From Vibrio atypicus (GTDB lineage: Bacteria; Pseudomonadota; Gammaproteobacteria; Enterobacterales; Vibrionaceae): a stretch of DNA of 64,000 nt. Numbering within the stretch: position 1 is the first letter of the stretch; each line of letters opens with the position of its first letter. The stretch lies in NCBI RefSeq assembly GCF_009811315.1, contig NZ_BLID01000001.1, forward strand, positions 372,001 to 436,000, in the 5' to 3' direction. Under the pieces are notes generated by a model. That model had not been told where the DNA came from. It did not search any database and worked only from the letters and a program-made list of their open reading frames with translations. Below, one piece after another: positions 1 through 9,434 of this stretch. Made by a program: the position numbers and the translations under genes.

Positions 1-1022
1 ATATTTAAGTAATCATTAGGTTCGACTATATTTAATAACTCATTTTCTTGTTCTCTTTTCGATAAATCAGATATAACGCCTGTATTAGAACAGATCACCG
101 GCAATTTGGAAGCGATCATTTCAAGTGGAACCAGACCAAACGTCTCTTCTTCAGATAAAAAAACACCAATATCAGAATTTACGTAAAAGTTTATAATTTC
201 TTCAATAGACTTAGCCCCCATAAAGTGAATATTTTCAACAAGTCCATATTGTCTAATCACTTTACAAAGATGTTCATAATAGGACGAATCAGAAACGGGG
301 CCTATAACTTTTAATCGAACCGGCACTTTAGCCTCTTTCAGCTTTTTAACTACTTCGACCAAGTGATGAATACCTTTTCTTTTGGTTATTACTGCGCAAG
401 TTACTAACTCAATCGTCCGGGTATTTGTCCTAAAGACCGGCTTAAAATATCTATCATCTATTGGATTGTAAACTACATCAATTTGTCTTTTCGTTTCACC
501 TTCCACGCTATATTTTAAATATTCACTTACACTTGTATAACGCGAGATACTCTTATTAGCAAGAAATGGGATAACTATTTCATATAAAAAATTATTTAGA
601 AACGAACCTCGTTTTCTACATATTTTCTTGTAACTATGAAGGGTTAATACTTTCGATATATTTGTTCCTAGACAGACAACCCAAGAGTTCAAATGTGAAT
701 GTATCAAATCAGGGGAAAAATCTAAAATTTGCTCCTTAATTTTTTTATTCTGATAGACTAAGTTTGGAACAAATCGATTTAGCTTTATATCATTTTTTAC
801 GTTAAATTTAACAATTTCCAAATTAGAGTTTAGCTTTTCAATTACTCCTTCTTGTATTACTTTATTCATTGGGTCGAAAGCAACTACCCTATATGAAAAC
901 TTATTAGAAGGAGACTGATGAAGCTGCTTTAACAACATTTGACATACAGAATCTACTCCTCCTGCACTTGTACTACCCCAATCCGTCGTCGAAAGAGGCG
1001 ATATTACTAACACTTTTTTCAT
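1..1022 (-). CDS. Glycosyltransferase family 4 (GT-B fold), C-terminus cut by window edge
   Basis: The minus-strand frame opens with ATG at 1022 (MKKVLVISPLSTTDWG) and stays open to base 1, giving about 340 residues without a stop, so the C-terminus lies outside the window. The N-terminus has the Rossmann start and Gly-rich loop (STSAGGVDS) of GT-B enzymes. Near the edge, FLSEEETFGLVPLE matches the E-x7-E nucleotide-sugar motif of GT4 transferases. It begins 16 bp after wecC and is presumably in the same exopolysaccharide operon. It would add a sugar to the lipid-linked repeat unit in the cytoplasm. Donor and acceptor cannot be told from sequence. The stretch is visibly more AT-rich than its neighbours, as is common for sugar-specific transferases in these loci. 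Confidence 0.85.
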   Translation of the reverse strand, partial: MKKVLVISPLSTTDWGSTSAGGVDSVCQMLLKQLHQSPSNKFSYRVVAFDPMNKVIQEGVIEKLNSNLEIVKFNVKNDIKLNRFVPNLVYQNKKIKEQILDFSPDLIHSHLNSWVVCLGTNISKVLTLHSYKKICRKRGSFLNNFLYEIVIPFLANKSISRYTSVSEYLKYSVEGETKRQIDVVYNPIDDRYFKPVFRTNTRTIELVTCAVITKRKGIHHLVEVVKKLKEAKVPVRLKVIGPVSDSSYYEHLCKVIRQYGLVENIHFMGAKSIEEIINFYVNSDIGVFLSEEETFGLVPLEMIASKLPVICSNTGVISDLSKREQENELLNIVEPNDYLN

Positions 1023-1038
1023 TTTAGCTAATATCTTA

Positions 1039-2289
1039 TTAATAACTTAATCCAATAATACCGCGCGTATCAATCACGACTTTAGTTGCAAACTGTGTTT
1101 TGTCTGCTGCTTTAAATTGCTTGTGATCAACGAGGACAACAATGATATTGGCTTTTTCCAAAGCCGCATCGAGTGTCATTTGCTCCACGTCAGCATGGAC
1201 TAGTTTCTCGGGCAATGAGTGGACATTTGGCTCTACAGCTAAAACCTGACCAATGTTTTTAGCTGCTAGCTCTTCGACAATCTGCAGGGCAGGGCTTTCA
1301 CGGAGGTCATCAATATCGGCTTTAAATGCTAAGCCAAGACAAGCAATGACAGGGCGTTTAAACTCGTCAGCAGCTTTTTCGATTTGGTCGATAACATAAA
1401 GCGGTTTTGCGTCATTCGTTAAGCGTGCTTGACGGATAATTTTCGCGTCTTCTGGCGCACTATCAACAATAAACCAAGGGTCAACAGCAATACAATGTCC
1501 ACCAACACCTGGCCCTGGGCTCAGTACATTGACACGTGGATGGCGGTTAGCGAGCTTTATTAACTCCCAAACGTTGATTTTCAGCTTGTCACAAATTACA
1601 GACAACTCATTAGCAAATGCAATATTCACATCACGGAACGAGTTCTCAGTTAGTTTTGCCATTTCCGCTGTACGAGCATTTGTGATAATACATTCGCCAC
1701 GTACAAAGGTTGAGTAGAGTTCGACAGCTCTTTCGCTACACGCTTTAGAAAGGCCACCAATAACACGATCATTAGAAACTAATTCTTGCAGTACATAGCC
1801 CGGAAGAACTCGTTCTGGGCAGTGGGCAATTTTGATATCAGCAGCTTCGCCTTTATCTTGTGGGAAACTTAAGTCCGGTCTTGCTGCCGCTAACCATGTA
1901 GCCAATTTCTCTGTCGCACCTACTGGTGAAGTAGATTCTAGAATCACCAGATTTCCTTTTTCCAGTACAGGCGCAATTGCTTTACATGCTGCTTTAATAT
2001 AAGAAAGGTCTGGCACTTTATCGTCTTTAAATGGCGTTGGAACTGCCACCATAAAGGCGTCTGCTTTTTCGGGTGTAGTAGTCGCTCTTAAGTTCCCGGT
2101 ACTCACAACGCCTCGAACTACAATGTCTAAGTCGGGCTCTACAATGTGGATGTTACCTTCATTAATCGTATCAACAGCGTTTTGATTAACATCTACACCA
2201 ACGACTTCAATACCACGAGAAGCAATAACTGCGGCTGTTGGCAACCCAATATAACCAAGACCAATGACAGAAATTTTTTGGAACGACAT
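1039..2289 (-). CDS. wecC: UDP-N-acetyl-D-mannosamine dehydrogenase
   Basis: At 416 aa this is normal length for the family. It oxidises UDP-ManNAc at C6 in two NAD+-dependent steps to UDP-ManNAcA. Visible features are the N-terminal Rossmann loop GLGYIGLPTA, the central dimerisation segment, and the active-site motif GGHCIAVDP, whose catalytic Cys is residue 266. A C-terminal UDP-binding domain follows (GLAFKADIDDLRESPA). It lies 31 bp downstream of wecB, which makes its substrate. Together they point to a ManNAcA-containing surface polysaccharide. Enterobacterial common antigen also uses this pair, but the neighbours here are exopolysaccharide export genes. Confidence 0.93.
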   Translation of the reverse strand: MSFQKISVIGLGYIGLPTAAVIASRGIEVVGVDVNQNAVDTINEGNIHIVEPDLDIVVRGVVSTGNLRATTTPEKADAFMVAVPTPFKDDKVPDLSYIKAACKAIAPVLEKGNLVILESTSPVGATEKLATWLAAARPDLSFPQDKGEAADIKIAHCPERVLPGYVLQELVSNDRVIGGLSKACSERAVELYSTFVRGECIITNARTAEMAKLTENSFRDVNIAFANELSVICDKLKINVWELIKLANRHPRVNVLSPGPGVGGHCIAVDPWFIVDSAPEDAKIIRQARLTNDAKPLYVIDQIEKAADEFKRPVIACLGLAFKADIDDLRESPALQIVEELAAKNIGQVLAVEPNVHSLPEKLVHADVEQMTLDAALEKANIIVVLVDHKQFKAADKTQFATKVVIDTRGIIGLSY

Positions 2290-2320
2290 GATTTTATTCC
2301 TAGTATCTTAAAGTGAAAAT

Positions 2321-3457
2321 TTATGAAAAGTATTTACGAATCGCGTCGATGATACGATTACACGCTTGGCCGTCACCGTATGGATTATGTGCCTTACTCA
2401 TTTTTGTGTAGGCCTCTTCATCCTTCATTAGGCGATTTACTTCTGAAATGATGGTCGCTTTATCTGTTCCAACTAACTTAACAGTCCCTGCTTCAACAGC
2501 TTCTGGACGTTCTGTAGTTTCGCGCATAACCAATACAGGCTTTCCAAGTGAAGGAGCTTCCTCTTGGATACCACCAGAATCAGTCAAAATAAGATACGAT
2601 CTATCCATTAAATAGACGAATGGTAAATAGTCTTGTGGTTCAATAAGGTAGATGTTGTCGATACCTTTTAAAATACGATTTACTGGCTCTTGAACGTTTG
2701 GATTTAAGTGCACTGGATAAATAATCTGTGATTCTGGGTTATTTTCTGCAATTTCTGCCAACGACTCGCAAATACGTTCAAAACCACCACCAAAACTCTC
2801 TCTTCTATGACCCGTAACCAAAATTAGTTTTTTGCTTGGGTCCAACATTGGAAACAAATGGTTTAGAGTTTCGGTTAAATCACTATCTTCGACTAAACGT
2901 TGTTTAACTAGCATTAACGCATCAATTACTGTATTCCCTGTAATAGACACGTTTGTTTGGTCTATATTCTCTGCAAGTAAGTTATTTGCGGAACCCTGAG
3001 TCGGCGCGAAATGCAAAGAGCTTAAGGCCCCGGTTAATTTACGGTTTCCTTCTTCTGGCCAAGGAGAGTAAATATTGCCAGTTCTTAAACCAGCTTCCAC
3101 ATGCCCAATAGAAACTTGTTCATAATACGCAGCTAGGCTAGCCGATAGAGTTGTAGCAGTATCACCATGTACAAGCACAATATCAGGCTTAAACTCCTGC
3201 AAGATTGGGCGGAGTCCTAAAAGAATTCTTGAAGTTACATCATTTAATGATTGACCTGTTTTCATAATATCTAAGTCAAAATCAGGTTTAATGTTAAATA
3301 GGTCTAAAACTTGATCTAACATCTCTCTATGTTGAGCAGTGACACACACTTTCGCTTCGATACCAACAGCATCATCTAGCTCTTTAACTAAAGGAGCCAT
3401 TTTAATTGCTTCTGGACGAGTACCGAAGACAGTTAACACTTTTATTTGCGAGTTCAT
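2321..3457 (-). CDS. wecB: UDP-N-acetylglucosamine 2-epimerase (non-hydrolysing)
   Basis: This 378-aa protein matches the WecB/MnaA family over its full length. It interconverts UDP-GlcNAc and UDP-ManNAc in the cytoplasm. Family hallmarks are present: the N-terminal [32 protein letters not shown], the PWPEEGNR acidic cluster, TGHRRESFG with the conserved His, and the C-terminal [26 protein letters not shown] signature. It follows the Wzz-kinase gene by 15 bp and precedes wecC, so the supply of UDP-ManNAcA is co-transcribed with the export machinery. Confidence 0.94.
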   Translation of the reverse strand: MNSQIKVLTVFGTRPEAIKMAPLVKELDDAVGIEAKVCVTAQHREMLDQVLDLFNIKPDFDLDIMKTGQSLNDVTSRILLGLRPILQEFKPDIVLVHGDTATTLSASLAAYYEQVSIGHVEAGLRTGNIYSPWPEEGNRKLTGALSSLHFAPTQGSANNLLAENIDQTNVSITGNTVIDALMLVKQRLVEDSDLTETLNHLFPMLDPSKKLILVTGHRRESFGGGFERICESLAEIAENNPESQIIYPVHLNPNVQEPVNRILKGIDNIYLIEPQDYLPFVYLMDRSYLILTDSGGIQEEAPSLGKPVLVMRETTERPEAVEAGTVKLVGTDKATIISEVNRLMKDEEAYTKMSKAHNPYGDGQACNRIIDAIRKYFS

Positions 3458-3472
3458 CGTTATCCATTACCT

Positions 3473-5689
3473 TTAATTATTTTGTGCATATTGCGCATAC
3501 TCAGAGTAAGTATGTGAACCCTTTTTTGGGGAAGGCACCTGATTTAACACTACACCGTCAATCGTTATTTGATGTTTAGTAAATAGGGTCATAGAGTGTT
3601 TATAAACCGATTTTGTTGTGCTATTCGCTTTAAGGACTAGCAAAATCCCTTTCGTTAGCTTTCCGACTATAAACGCATCTTTGACTGGCAAAATCGGTGG
3701 TGTATCAAAGATGATACGGTCATATTTACTTTCGAAATAAGTCATTAACTTTTCAAAAGCCTTGCTGCTTAACAATTCTTGAGGGTTAGGCGCTAACATA
3801 CCAGCACTCAGCACATCTAAGTTTGAATCCTCAATCGTCGCAATGCAGTCTTGAAGTGGCGTATTCATCAATAAAATATTAGTCAAACCAGGCTGACTAG
3901 ATGACAATCCAAAACGCTCCGCAACAGATGGTTTTCTCAAGTCACAGTCAATTAGTAATACTCTTTCTAACTTGGCAAATGACATCGCAAGGTTTACAGA
4001 GGTAGTCGTTTTACCCTCCCCCGGTACAGATGAAGAAATAGCCAACATTTTCCGTTCTGAATTATGTAGGTTTAGATAAAGAGAGGTGCGCACTGAATCA
4101 ACCGACTCTTGAAAAACTCCAAACTTTTCGTTATTGAACACTTTTGAATCAATAGGTGATTTTTTGTATAACTTATCTTTCACTAAAGGTAGTGTGCCTG
4201 TTGGTAGTAAACCAAGTTTGTTTTCAAAGTCACGGGCCGACTCAATTGTGCTATTAAAGGCATCCAAGCAAACAACGAGTACCACGGCAAAGCCGAGGCT
4301 AGCGACAAACGCTAGTACCACAATCAACTTCTTATTTGGCTTATTCGGGTACTCTGGGATAAGAGCGTAATCACTAAAACGAGCATTTGCCGCACTGAAG
4401 TCACTCGTAGCTGTCGTCTCTTTCTGACGAGTTAAAAACAAATCATAGAGCTTTGCATTTGTATCTACTTCCCGTTTCAAAGCGTCGTATTCACGCTTGA
4501 TAACACTAAGAGACTGAAACTCATCTTTTTTGGTCAACAGCTCATTTTTTAATAATGCTTCTTGGTTTTTAGCACTCGCTAACTCTTTTTCAATACCATT
4601 GATGAGCTTATTCACAACTTTTGTTGCACGCTTCTGAATAGATTTCAACTGAGCATTAGCTTGAATCATTTTGTCATGTTTAGGGCCATAACGTTTAGAA
4701 AGCTCACTGACTTCTTTTTCAGCATTTGATTCAGCTAAACGAATATCGCGAATTTGAGGGTGATTAGATATAAGAGACATGGATGCAAGCGTCGTCACAT
4801 CAGTAGCCGCATTGCTTTTTAGTGCATTATAAAGAGCTTGAGTTTCGATACGCTTATCCGTTGCTTTCGCAATTCGATCTGTCAAGTTTGAAAGCTCAGA
4901 ACTAGTAAGAGCAATGATGCCGCTGTCATCGATCAATTCTTGCTGCTGTAAAAACCTTAGTAGTGCCTGCTCAGATTCATCTAACTGCTGCTTTAGTTCT
5001 GCTAAGCGCTGATTGATCCAACCTGTCGCTTGCTCTGTCGCAAGTAACTTAGACTCTAAATTGTTTTCAATGAAAGCTAAGCCGACCTCATTGGCTATTT
5101 TTGCTGCTAACTCAGGGTCTTGAGACTCGAACGATATATGTACTAATTGTGTTTTCCTAACAGGGGAAATAATTAATTTAGATTTGAACGCCTTTAGGAC
5201 ATTTCGGTTCACAGCAGCCTGAGCCGCAATAAGATTCGTTTCTGTTATTTCGGTTTCAGGAAAGTAAGCAGCAATGGTAGGGTGAGTACGTATCTGCTGT
5301 TTAATGTTGTCGAGCATACTTGGCTTAGAATCCACTATACTCGGATTAAACTCTGCAACCTGAGACAGTTGTAGTTTGTCGATCACTCGTTGTGCGACTT
5401 GATTTGATTTTAAGATTTCATATTGCGTTAGGTAGTACTCTCGGGCCTTAGTATCGATTCCAATCACTTCCTCAATGGAAACGGCTTTCGCTGTAGTAGC
5501 TTCGATCAACAAAGTTGCCGTCGCTTTATACGTCGGTGTAATTGATAATGCAATCAGTGCTGCAATCGCAGTACATAGCAAAGTGAAGAAAGAAATCGAT
5601 AGCCAGCGTGATTTAATTAAGTGTATGTAGTACCCAATATCAATCAGTGGCTCTTGTTGAGTAGAGTCAATAGGCGTGTGATTCAGCAT
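3473..5689 (-). CDS. Polysaccharide co-polymerase / BY-kinase (Wzc- or VpsO-like)
   Basis: This 738-aa inner-membrane protein joins a Wzz chain-length domain to a bacterial tyrosine kinase. A first membrane segment lies near residues 30-55. A long periplasmic coiled-coil region follows, with many Gln/Leu/Lys heptads, and a second membrane segment lies near 455-480. The cytoplasmic kinase has a Walker A motif PGEGKTT with Lys560, Walker A' (LLIDCDLRKPS) and Walker B (RIIFDTPP). The C-terminus ends in a tyrosine cluster (Tyr728, 731, 734), the usual autophosphorylation tail. Position directly after the OPX gene matches vpsO in the V. cholerae vps-II order. It should set chain length and couple polymerisation to export. 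Confidence 0.92.
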   Translation of the reverse strand: MLNHTPIDSTQQEPLIDIGYYIHLIKSRWLSISFFTLLCTAIAALIALSITPTYKATATLLIEATTAKAVSIEEVIGIDTKAREYYLTQYEILKSNQVAQRVIDKLQLSQVAEFNPSIVDSKPSMLDNIKQQIRTHPTIAAYFPETEITETNLIAAQAAVNRNVLKAFKSKLIISPVRKTQLVHISFESQDPELAAKIANEVGLAFIENNLESKLLATEQATGWINQRLAELKQQLDESEQALLRFLQQQELIDDSGIIALTSSELSNLTDRIAKATDKRIETQALYNALKSNAATDVTTLASMSLISNHPQIRDIRLAESNAEKEVSELSKRYGPKHDKMIQANAQLKSIQKRATKVVNKLINGIEKELASAKNQEALLKNELLTKKDEFQSLSVIKREYDALKREVDTNAKLYDLFLTRQKETTATSDFSAANARFSDYALIPEYPNKPNKKLIVVLAFVASLGFAVVLVVCLDAFNSTIESARDFENKLGLLPTGTLPLVKDKLYKKSPIDSKVFNNEKFGVFQESVDSVRTSLYLNLHNSERKMLAISSSVPGEGKTTTSVNLAMSFAKLERVLLIDCDLRKPSVAERFGLSSSQPGLTNILLMNTPLQDCIATIEDSNLDVLSAGMLAPNPQELLSSKAFEKLMTYFESKYDRIIFDTPPILPVKDAFIVGKLTKGILLVLKANSTTKSVYKHSMTLFTKHQITIDGVVLNQVPSPKKGSHTYSEYAQYAQNN

Positions 5690-5731
5690 GCTAGCGTCCA
5701 GAATGTGGTTTCGATTATGTGGAAATTAAAA

Positions 5732-6262
5732 TTAGAAAAAGCTTTGATCTATAATGATAATGTCACCGGGCATGACTTTATTTGAGAGTTTCACTTTGCT
5801 TTTGGATTCTTCCGAGCCTGATTGAGCGATATACACTTTGCTTCTTGCAGCACGATCCGTAAAACCACCAGCCAATGCGATAGCCTTATCAACCGTTAGT
5901 CCCGGTTGGTACTCATAACCACCAGGTTTTTTTACCTCACCATTAACATAAATACTACGGAATCCGATGACACTAACACGAACCTTAGGATCAATCAGAT
6001 AGTCACCTTTTAGTCCTCTTACTATCTCATTGCGAAGCTGTTCCGGTGTTTTGTTTAAAGCATTAAGCTGACCTAAGTAAGGGTATTCAAATCTGCCACC
6101 ATTACTTATATAAAGTTCGTCTATTGATAAGTCATCTTCGCCATAGACGGAAATCTGAAGCCTATCTCCAGCTCCAATTTTATAGGTATCTTCGAAGGCT
6201 TTAGCGTTGACTTCGGAGAACAAAACAAACGTGAAGACTAGAATTGCTAAAATTTTATTCAT
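5732..6262 (-). CDS. Short OPX polysaccharide export protein (Wza/VpsN-like, periplasmic)
   Basis: This 176-aa protein has a signal peptide ending near VNA-KAF and no lipobox Cys. It contains one Poly_export (PES) domain (YKIGAGDRLQISVYGEDDLS through DPKVRVSVIG) and one SLBB-like segment (VNGEVKKPGGYEYQPGLTVDKAIALAGG). It is less than half the length of Wza and lacks the C-terminal helix that forms the Wza outer-membrane pore. It therefore looks like a purely periplasmic OPX protein that needs a separate outer-membrane partner; the barrel gene just upstream is the natural candidate. Its place between the barrel and the Wzz-kinase corresponds to vpsN. Confidence 0.88.
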   Translation of the reverse strand: MNKILAILVFTFVLFSEVNAKAFEDTYKIGAGDRLQISVYGEDDLSIDELYISNGGRFEYPYLGQLNALNKTPEQLRNEIVRGLKGDYLIDPKVRVSVIGFRSIYVNGEVKKPGGYEYQPGLTVDKAIALAGGFTDRAARSKVYIAQSGSEESKSKVKLSNKVMPGDIIIIDQSFF

Positions 6263-6275
6263 TATCTGGTGCCTA

Positions 6276-7511
6276 TTAGAAAATTAGATTAGCCGAGACG
6301 TAATAAACATTTTGGTTATATTTATTTTCATCTATCGACGAGTCATTATTTTCCATTCTCCAACCAGTGCTTAATTCGACAAAATCACGGATTTCGTAAC
6401 CTAAACCTAAACCTAGGCGATAGAAGTCCTCAACTCGCGTTGACTCTGAGTAATCATCTTTTACATATAGGAACGAAACATCAGTAAACAGATTAGACAT
6501 CCAGTAATGTTTCCAATTCGTATCAAAGCTTCGCTCATCGACGTAGTTTGAACCTTGCTCAGGATCTTTCGCTCGTTGTGCTGCAGAAACGAGCACGGTT
6601 GAGTAAGACAGAGGCTTCCACTCTAGATCTAGATCCCAACTGAAACCGTTGAAGTCCACTCTATTCGCTTCTGTATAGGATTTACTTTGTAGACCAAGCC
6701 TAAGTTTACCTGTCGTTTTGCCAGTGATATCCCATGTTGCACCTGTCAGGAAAAATCTATCAACGCTATCTTGTGAAGTTGTCGTATCGATGCCGTCATA
6801 CTTGTAATCACGGTTATTGATATCGACTTCTGCTAGTAATCTCGTTGCTGGCATTGCGCGATAGTAAAAGGCCATCCCTGCACCAAACTCAAAATAGTCT
6901 TTAAATTTAGTACTATATGGAGCAAACTCTGGATCTTTAATATTTCGATAATTCTGATAGTTTTTGTCTTCAATCCGAAGCGAGGATTCGATTCTACCGG
7001 TCGCATTATCTGAGCCATACGTATGAGTCAGACTTGCTTTATGAACTGAAAACTCCACAGGACCATTTGCTGCGGTAGAGAAATTATCACCAGCAAGGAT
7101 ACCTGTACCACGTTCTTCATGTTGATATAGAAACGCATAGTTGATTGACAATGAGTTTCTACGATTAAGTGAGATAAAATTTTCTGTAGCAAAGCGGTGA
7201 TCAATATAATTATCATCACGGCTATCCAAATAGTTGCCCGATGAAAGCTGATAAAGTACTTGGTATTTGCTTTCGCCTCGCTCTGCCTGCAAAGCAACAC
7301 CAGGTTCAAGAATTATCAGTGACGAGGACTCTGGATTTGCATCATTTGAATAGCGTCCAATATTATCGTTGTATTCATAGCCACTATTGAAAACTGGCAG
7401 CACTTTCAGACCGGATTCTGTCGTATATCCATTCCCTTCTAGCGCAGCAAAAGCATTACTCGCTAATAGAGAGACAGTAAGCACTGATAGTGGTTTATTT
7501 AACGTCTTCAT
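6276..7511 (-). CDS. Outer-membrane beta-barrel of exopolysaccharide locus (VpsM-like)
   Basis: The 411-aa precursor has a clear signal peptide (MKTLNKPLSVLTVSLLASNAFA). After this the chain alternates polar and hydrophobic residues with many Tyr, Asp, Asn and Arg, as in outer-membrane barrels. It ends in YVSANLIF, a typical C-terminal strand with terminal Phe for Bam assembly. It sits between the initiating transferase and the short OPX protein, as vpsM does in V. cholerae. The inference is that it is the outer-membrane conduit for the polymer, working with the truncated OPX protein. No enzymatic motif is visible. Confidence 0.82.
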   Translation of the reverse strand: MKTLNKPLSVLTVSLLASNAFAALEGNGYTTESGLKVLPVFNSGYEYNDNIGRYSNDANPESSSLIILEPGVALQAERGESKYQVLYQLSSGNYLDSRDDNYIDHRFATENFISLNRRNSLSINYAFLYQHEERGTGILAGDNFSTAANGPVEFSVHKASLTHTYGSDNATGRIESSLRIEDKNYQNYRNIKDPEFAPYSTKFKDYFEFGAGMAFYYRAMPATRLLAEVDINNRDYKYDGIDTTTSQDSVDRFFLTGATWDITGKTTGKLRLGLQSKSYTEANRVDFNGFSWDLDLEWKPLSYSTVLVSAAQRAKDPEQGSNYVDERSFDTNWKHYWMSNLFTDVSFLYVKDDYSESTRVEDFYRLGLGLGYEIRDFVELSTGWRMENNDSSIDENKYNQNVYYVSANLIF

Positions 7512-7521
7512 GAATAATCCT

Positions 7522-8937
7522 TTAATAAGCTGTTTTGCCCGTAAAACCTTTGAAAATAGTTAGATAGACAATTTTTATATCTAACCACAACGTCCAATTC
7601 TGTATATAAGTCAAATCATATTCGACACGCTTTTCCATCTTATCTAGCGTATCCGTCTCCCCACGATAACCGTTAATTTGAGCCCAACCAGTAATTCCCG
7701 GCTTCACGTGATGACGAAGCATATATTTGTCTATTAAACCTCGATATTCTTCATTGTGCGCAACAGCGTGAGGGCGAGGGCCAACAATAGACATTTGACC
7801 AGTAAGAACATTAAAAAATTGAGGGAGTTCATCTAGAGAGGTTCGGCGAATGAACGAACCAAATTTCGTGATTCGTGGATCGCCCTTGGTTGCCTGCTTC
7901 ACGACTGCGCCATTATCTGTTGAGCGCATAGAACGGAACTTCCATACTTTAATAGGTCGCCCGTCAAGCCCATAGCGGTCTTGCTTAAATATAATTGGCC
8001 CTGGCGAGGAAAGTTTCACACCAATCGCAACGACTAGCAAAACGGGACTAATAAGTAGAATGATTAAGATCGAAAGCAGCACATCTTCGAATCGCTTAAT
8101 AATCGAAGAAAAACCGCGGAAAGGCGTATCGTGCACACTAAGCGTTACAACATGACCTACATTTTTCCAGCGAGAGTGAATTAAATCAAAAGTAAAGAAA
8201 TCTGGAACAATGTGTACATGAGCATTTGAATCTGAAAACGCATTCAGTATTTGCTTAATTCTTTTCGCGGCTTCCATTGGCAGTGCGACATACACATTTT
8301 TAACGCTTCGATGTTTCGCTAATAACAGCGCATCGTCAATGTTACCTAACATTTTGATACTTGGCTTAATTGAACCTAAGCTTTGTTCAATCCTATCGGA
8401 CGTCCTATCGTCATAAAAACCAATTAGCTTTTCATCGATGTGTTTATTTTTTTCCAATTCATTTGCAAGCAGAAAACCAGCTCGCGTTGCGCCAATTATA
8501 ATTGACTTGTTTCGATAACAATCATCTGGACGTAAGCTTTTCGGCAATACAAATACCGCCCATCTCCATGCCATTAAGAAAATAGGCGTAGACAAAAACC
8601 ACACACCCAAAACCACTCTAGAGTAGGATTCTGAAACTTTAAAAAAGAAACCGATGACTAGTGACAAAGCAATACAGATGAACCATGACGTAAACACAGT
8701 CAGAAGGAGTTGCTTTAGAGATGTACGCTTGTGTGTATGGTAAACACCAGAGATTTCAGCAGCAAAAAAGTAAGCTATAACAACCACACACAAAATAAGC
8801 TTATATAGAGAAGAAAACTCTTCAACATACAAAAGAGTAGTAATAATTAGAACGGAGCAAATAAGAAATATATCGATAAAGCGATATACTAATACTGACT
8901 CTTCCCCATGTTGTTTTATTGGATATCCAGTTTCCAT
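7522..8937 (-). CDS. Undecaprenyl-phosphate glucose/hexose-1-phosphate transferase (VpsL/WcaJ-like)
   Basis: This integral membrane enzyme transfers a sugar phosphate to undecaprenyl phosphate and so starts repeat-unit assembly. Four or five hydrophobic segments fill the first 140 residues. A CoA-binding-like middle domain follows (IIIGATRAGFLLANELEKN). The C-terminal bacterial sugar transferase domain carries KFRSMR, RRTSLDELPQFFNVLTGQMSIVGPRPHAVAHNEEY and KPGITGWAQINGYRGETDT. The start is taken as ATG 8937 (METGYPIKQ). An in-frame TTG at 8955 would add six residues, but neither start has a strong ribosome site. It is the first gene after the JUMPStart element. The sugar is probably glucose, by analogy only. 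Confidence 0.92.
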   Translation of the reverse strand: METGYPIKQHGEESVLVYRFIDIFLICSVLIITTLLYVEEFSSLYKLILCVVVIAYFFAAEISGVYHTHKRTSLKQLLLTVFTSWFICIALSLVIGFFFKVSESYSRVVLGVWFLSTPIFLMAWRWAVFVLPKSLRPDDCYRNKSIIIGATRAGFLLANELEKNKHIDEKLIGFYDDRTSDRIEQSLGSIKPSIKMLGNIDDALLLAKHRSVKNVYVALPMEAAKRIKQILNAFSDSNAHVHIVPDFFTFDLIHSRWKNVGHVVTLSVHDTPFRGFSSIIKRFEDVLLSILIILLISPVLLVVAIGVKLSSPGPIIFKQDRYGLDGRPIKVWKFRSMRSTDNGAVVKQATKGDPRITKFGSFIRRTSLDELPQFFNVLTGQMSIVGPRPHAVAHNEEYRGLIDKYMLRHHVKPGITGWAQINGYRGETDTLDKMEKRVEYDLTYIQNWTLWLDIKIVYLTIFKGFTGKTAY

Positions 8938-8968
8938 ATAAATTACCAGGCTCAACTCGGTTTATTCA

Positions 8969-9004
8969 ACGCTACCGCCCTTAGGTTTAGTTCCTAAAGC
9001 ACTG
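8969..9004 (-). promoter_or_regulatory. JUMPStart element with RfaH ops site
   Basis: Read on the minus strand, the stretch begins CAGTGCTTTAGGAACTAAA and ends with GGCGGTAGCGT at 8969-8979. The second part matches the ops consensus GGCGGTAGnnT, and the whole matches the known JUMPStart layout. It lies in the untranslated leader just upstream of the exopolysaccharide operon. This predicts that RfaH loads onto paused RNA polymerase here and suppresses termination across the long operon. Confidence 0.9.
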
Positions 9005-9352
9005 CGCAAAAATCAATTCATGTTGTTAAAAATTCTGTGTATGAATCTTGTTGTAATGTCCATATAGTCTGAATATTTTTCATCGAAAAACAAATACCCT
9101 TTACAACCTTATTACTAGAGATCTTTAATTTGAGAGTGCAAAAAATATCACAAATGAGAATGCACAAAATCAGCATTCATGAAAGACCTGACATTCTATT
9201 GACAATGATAAATAGCATAATTTTTGATTAAAATTTAATCATCAAGAATAATCAGTTCGATTATCAGGCTCAGTATTTACTTAACTTTAGAACTAATACC
9301 TTTGATGAACTGTCTATGAGATTAATTTAAAATTTGCACACACAACGCATAA

Positions 9353-9381
9353 AAACAAAAAAGCCCCTCAAAATGAGGGGC
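9353..9381 (-). terminator. Rho-independent terminator of pstSCAB
   Basis: An 8-bp stem GCCCCTCA/TGAGGGGC (9363-9381) with a three-base loop is followed on the minus strand by a T tract. It lies about 55 bp downstream of the pstB stop codon. Confidence 0.9.
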
Positions 9382-9434
9382 AAAGTACCATCGCTTATTA
9401 TTATAGTGATAATGCCAGTAAAACTATTCAGTGA

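Larger units (their letters stand above)
8956..9434. other. Intergenic region upstream of the exopolysaccharide operon
   Basis: About 480 bp, strongly AT-rich, with no convincing gene. It holds the JUMPStart element on the left and the pstB terminator on the right. An operator-like palindrome GATTAAAATTTAATC (7-1-7) lies at 9226-9240. The promoter of the polysaccharide operon must be here, but no -10/-35 pair is good enough to call. AT-richness suggests H-NS silencing, which is only an inference. Confidence 0.6.

Noticed and set aside
9226..9240. Binding site of a specific exopolysaccharide regulator at the palindrome GATTAAAATTTAATC
   Set aside because: It is symmetric but AT-rich and matches no regulator consensus I can state. 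It is only noted in the intergenic entry.
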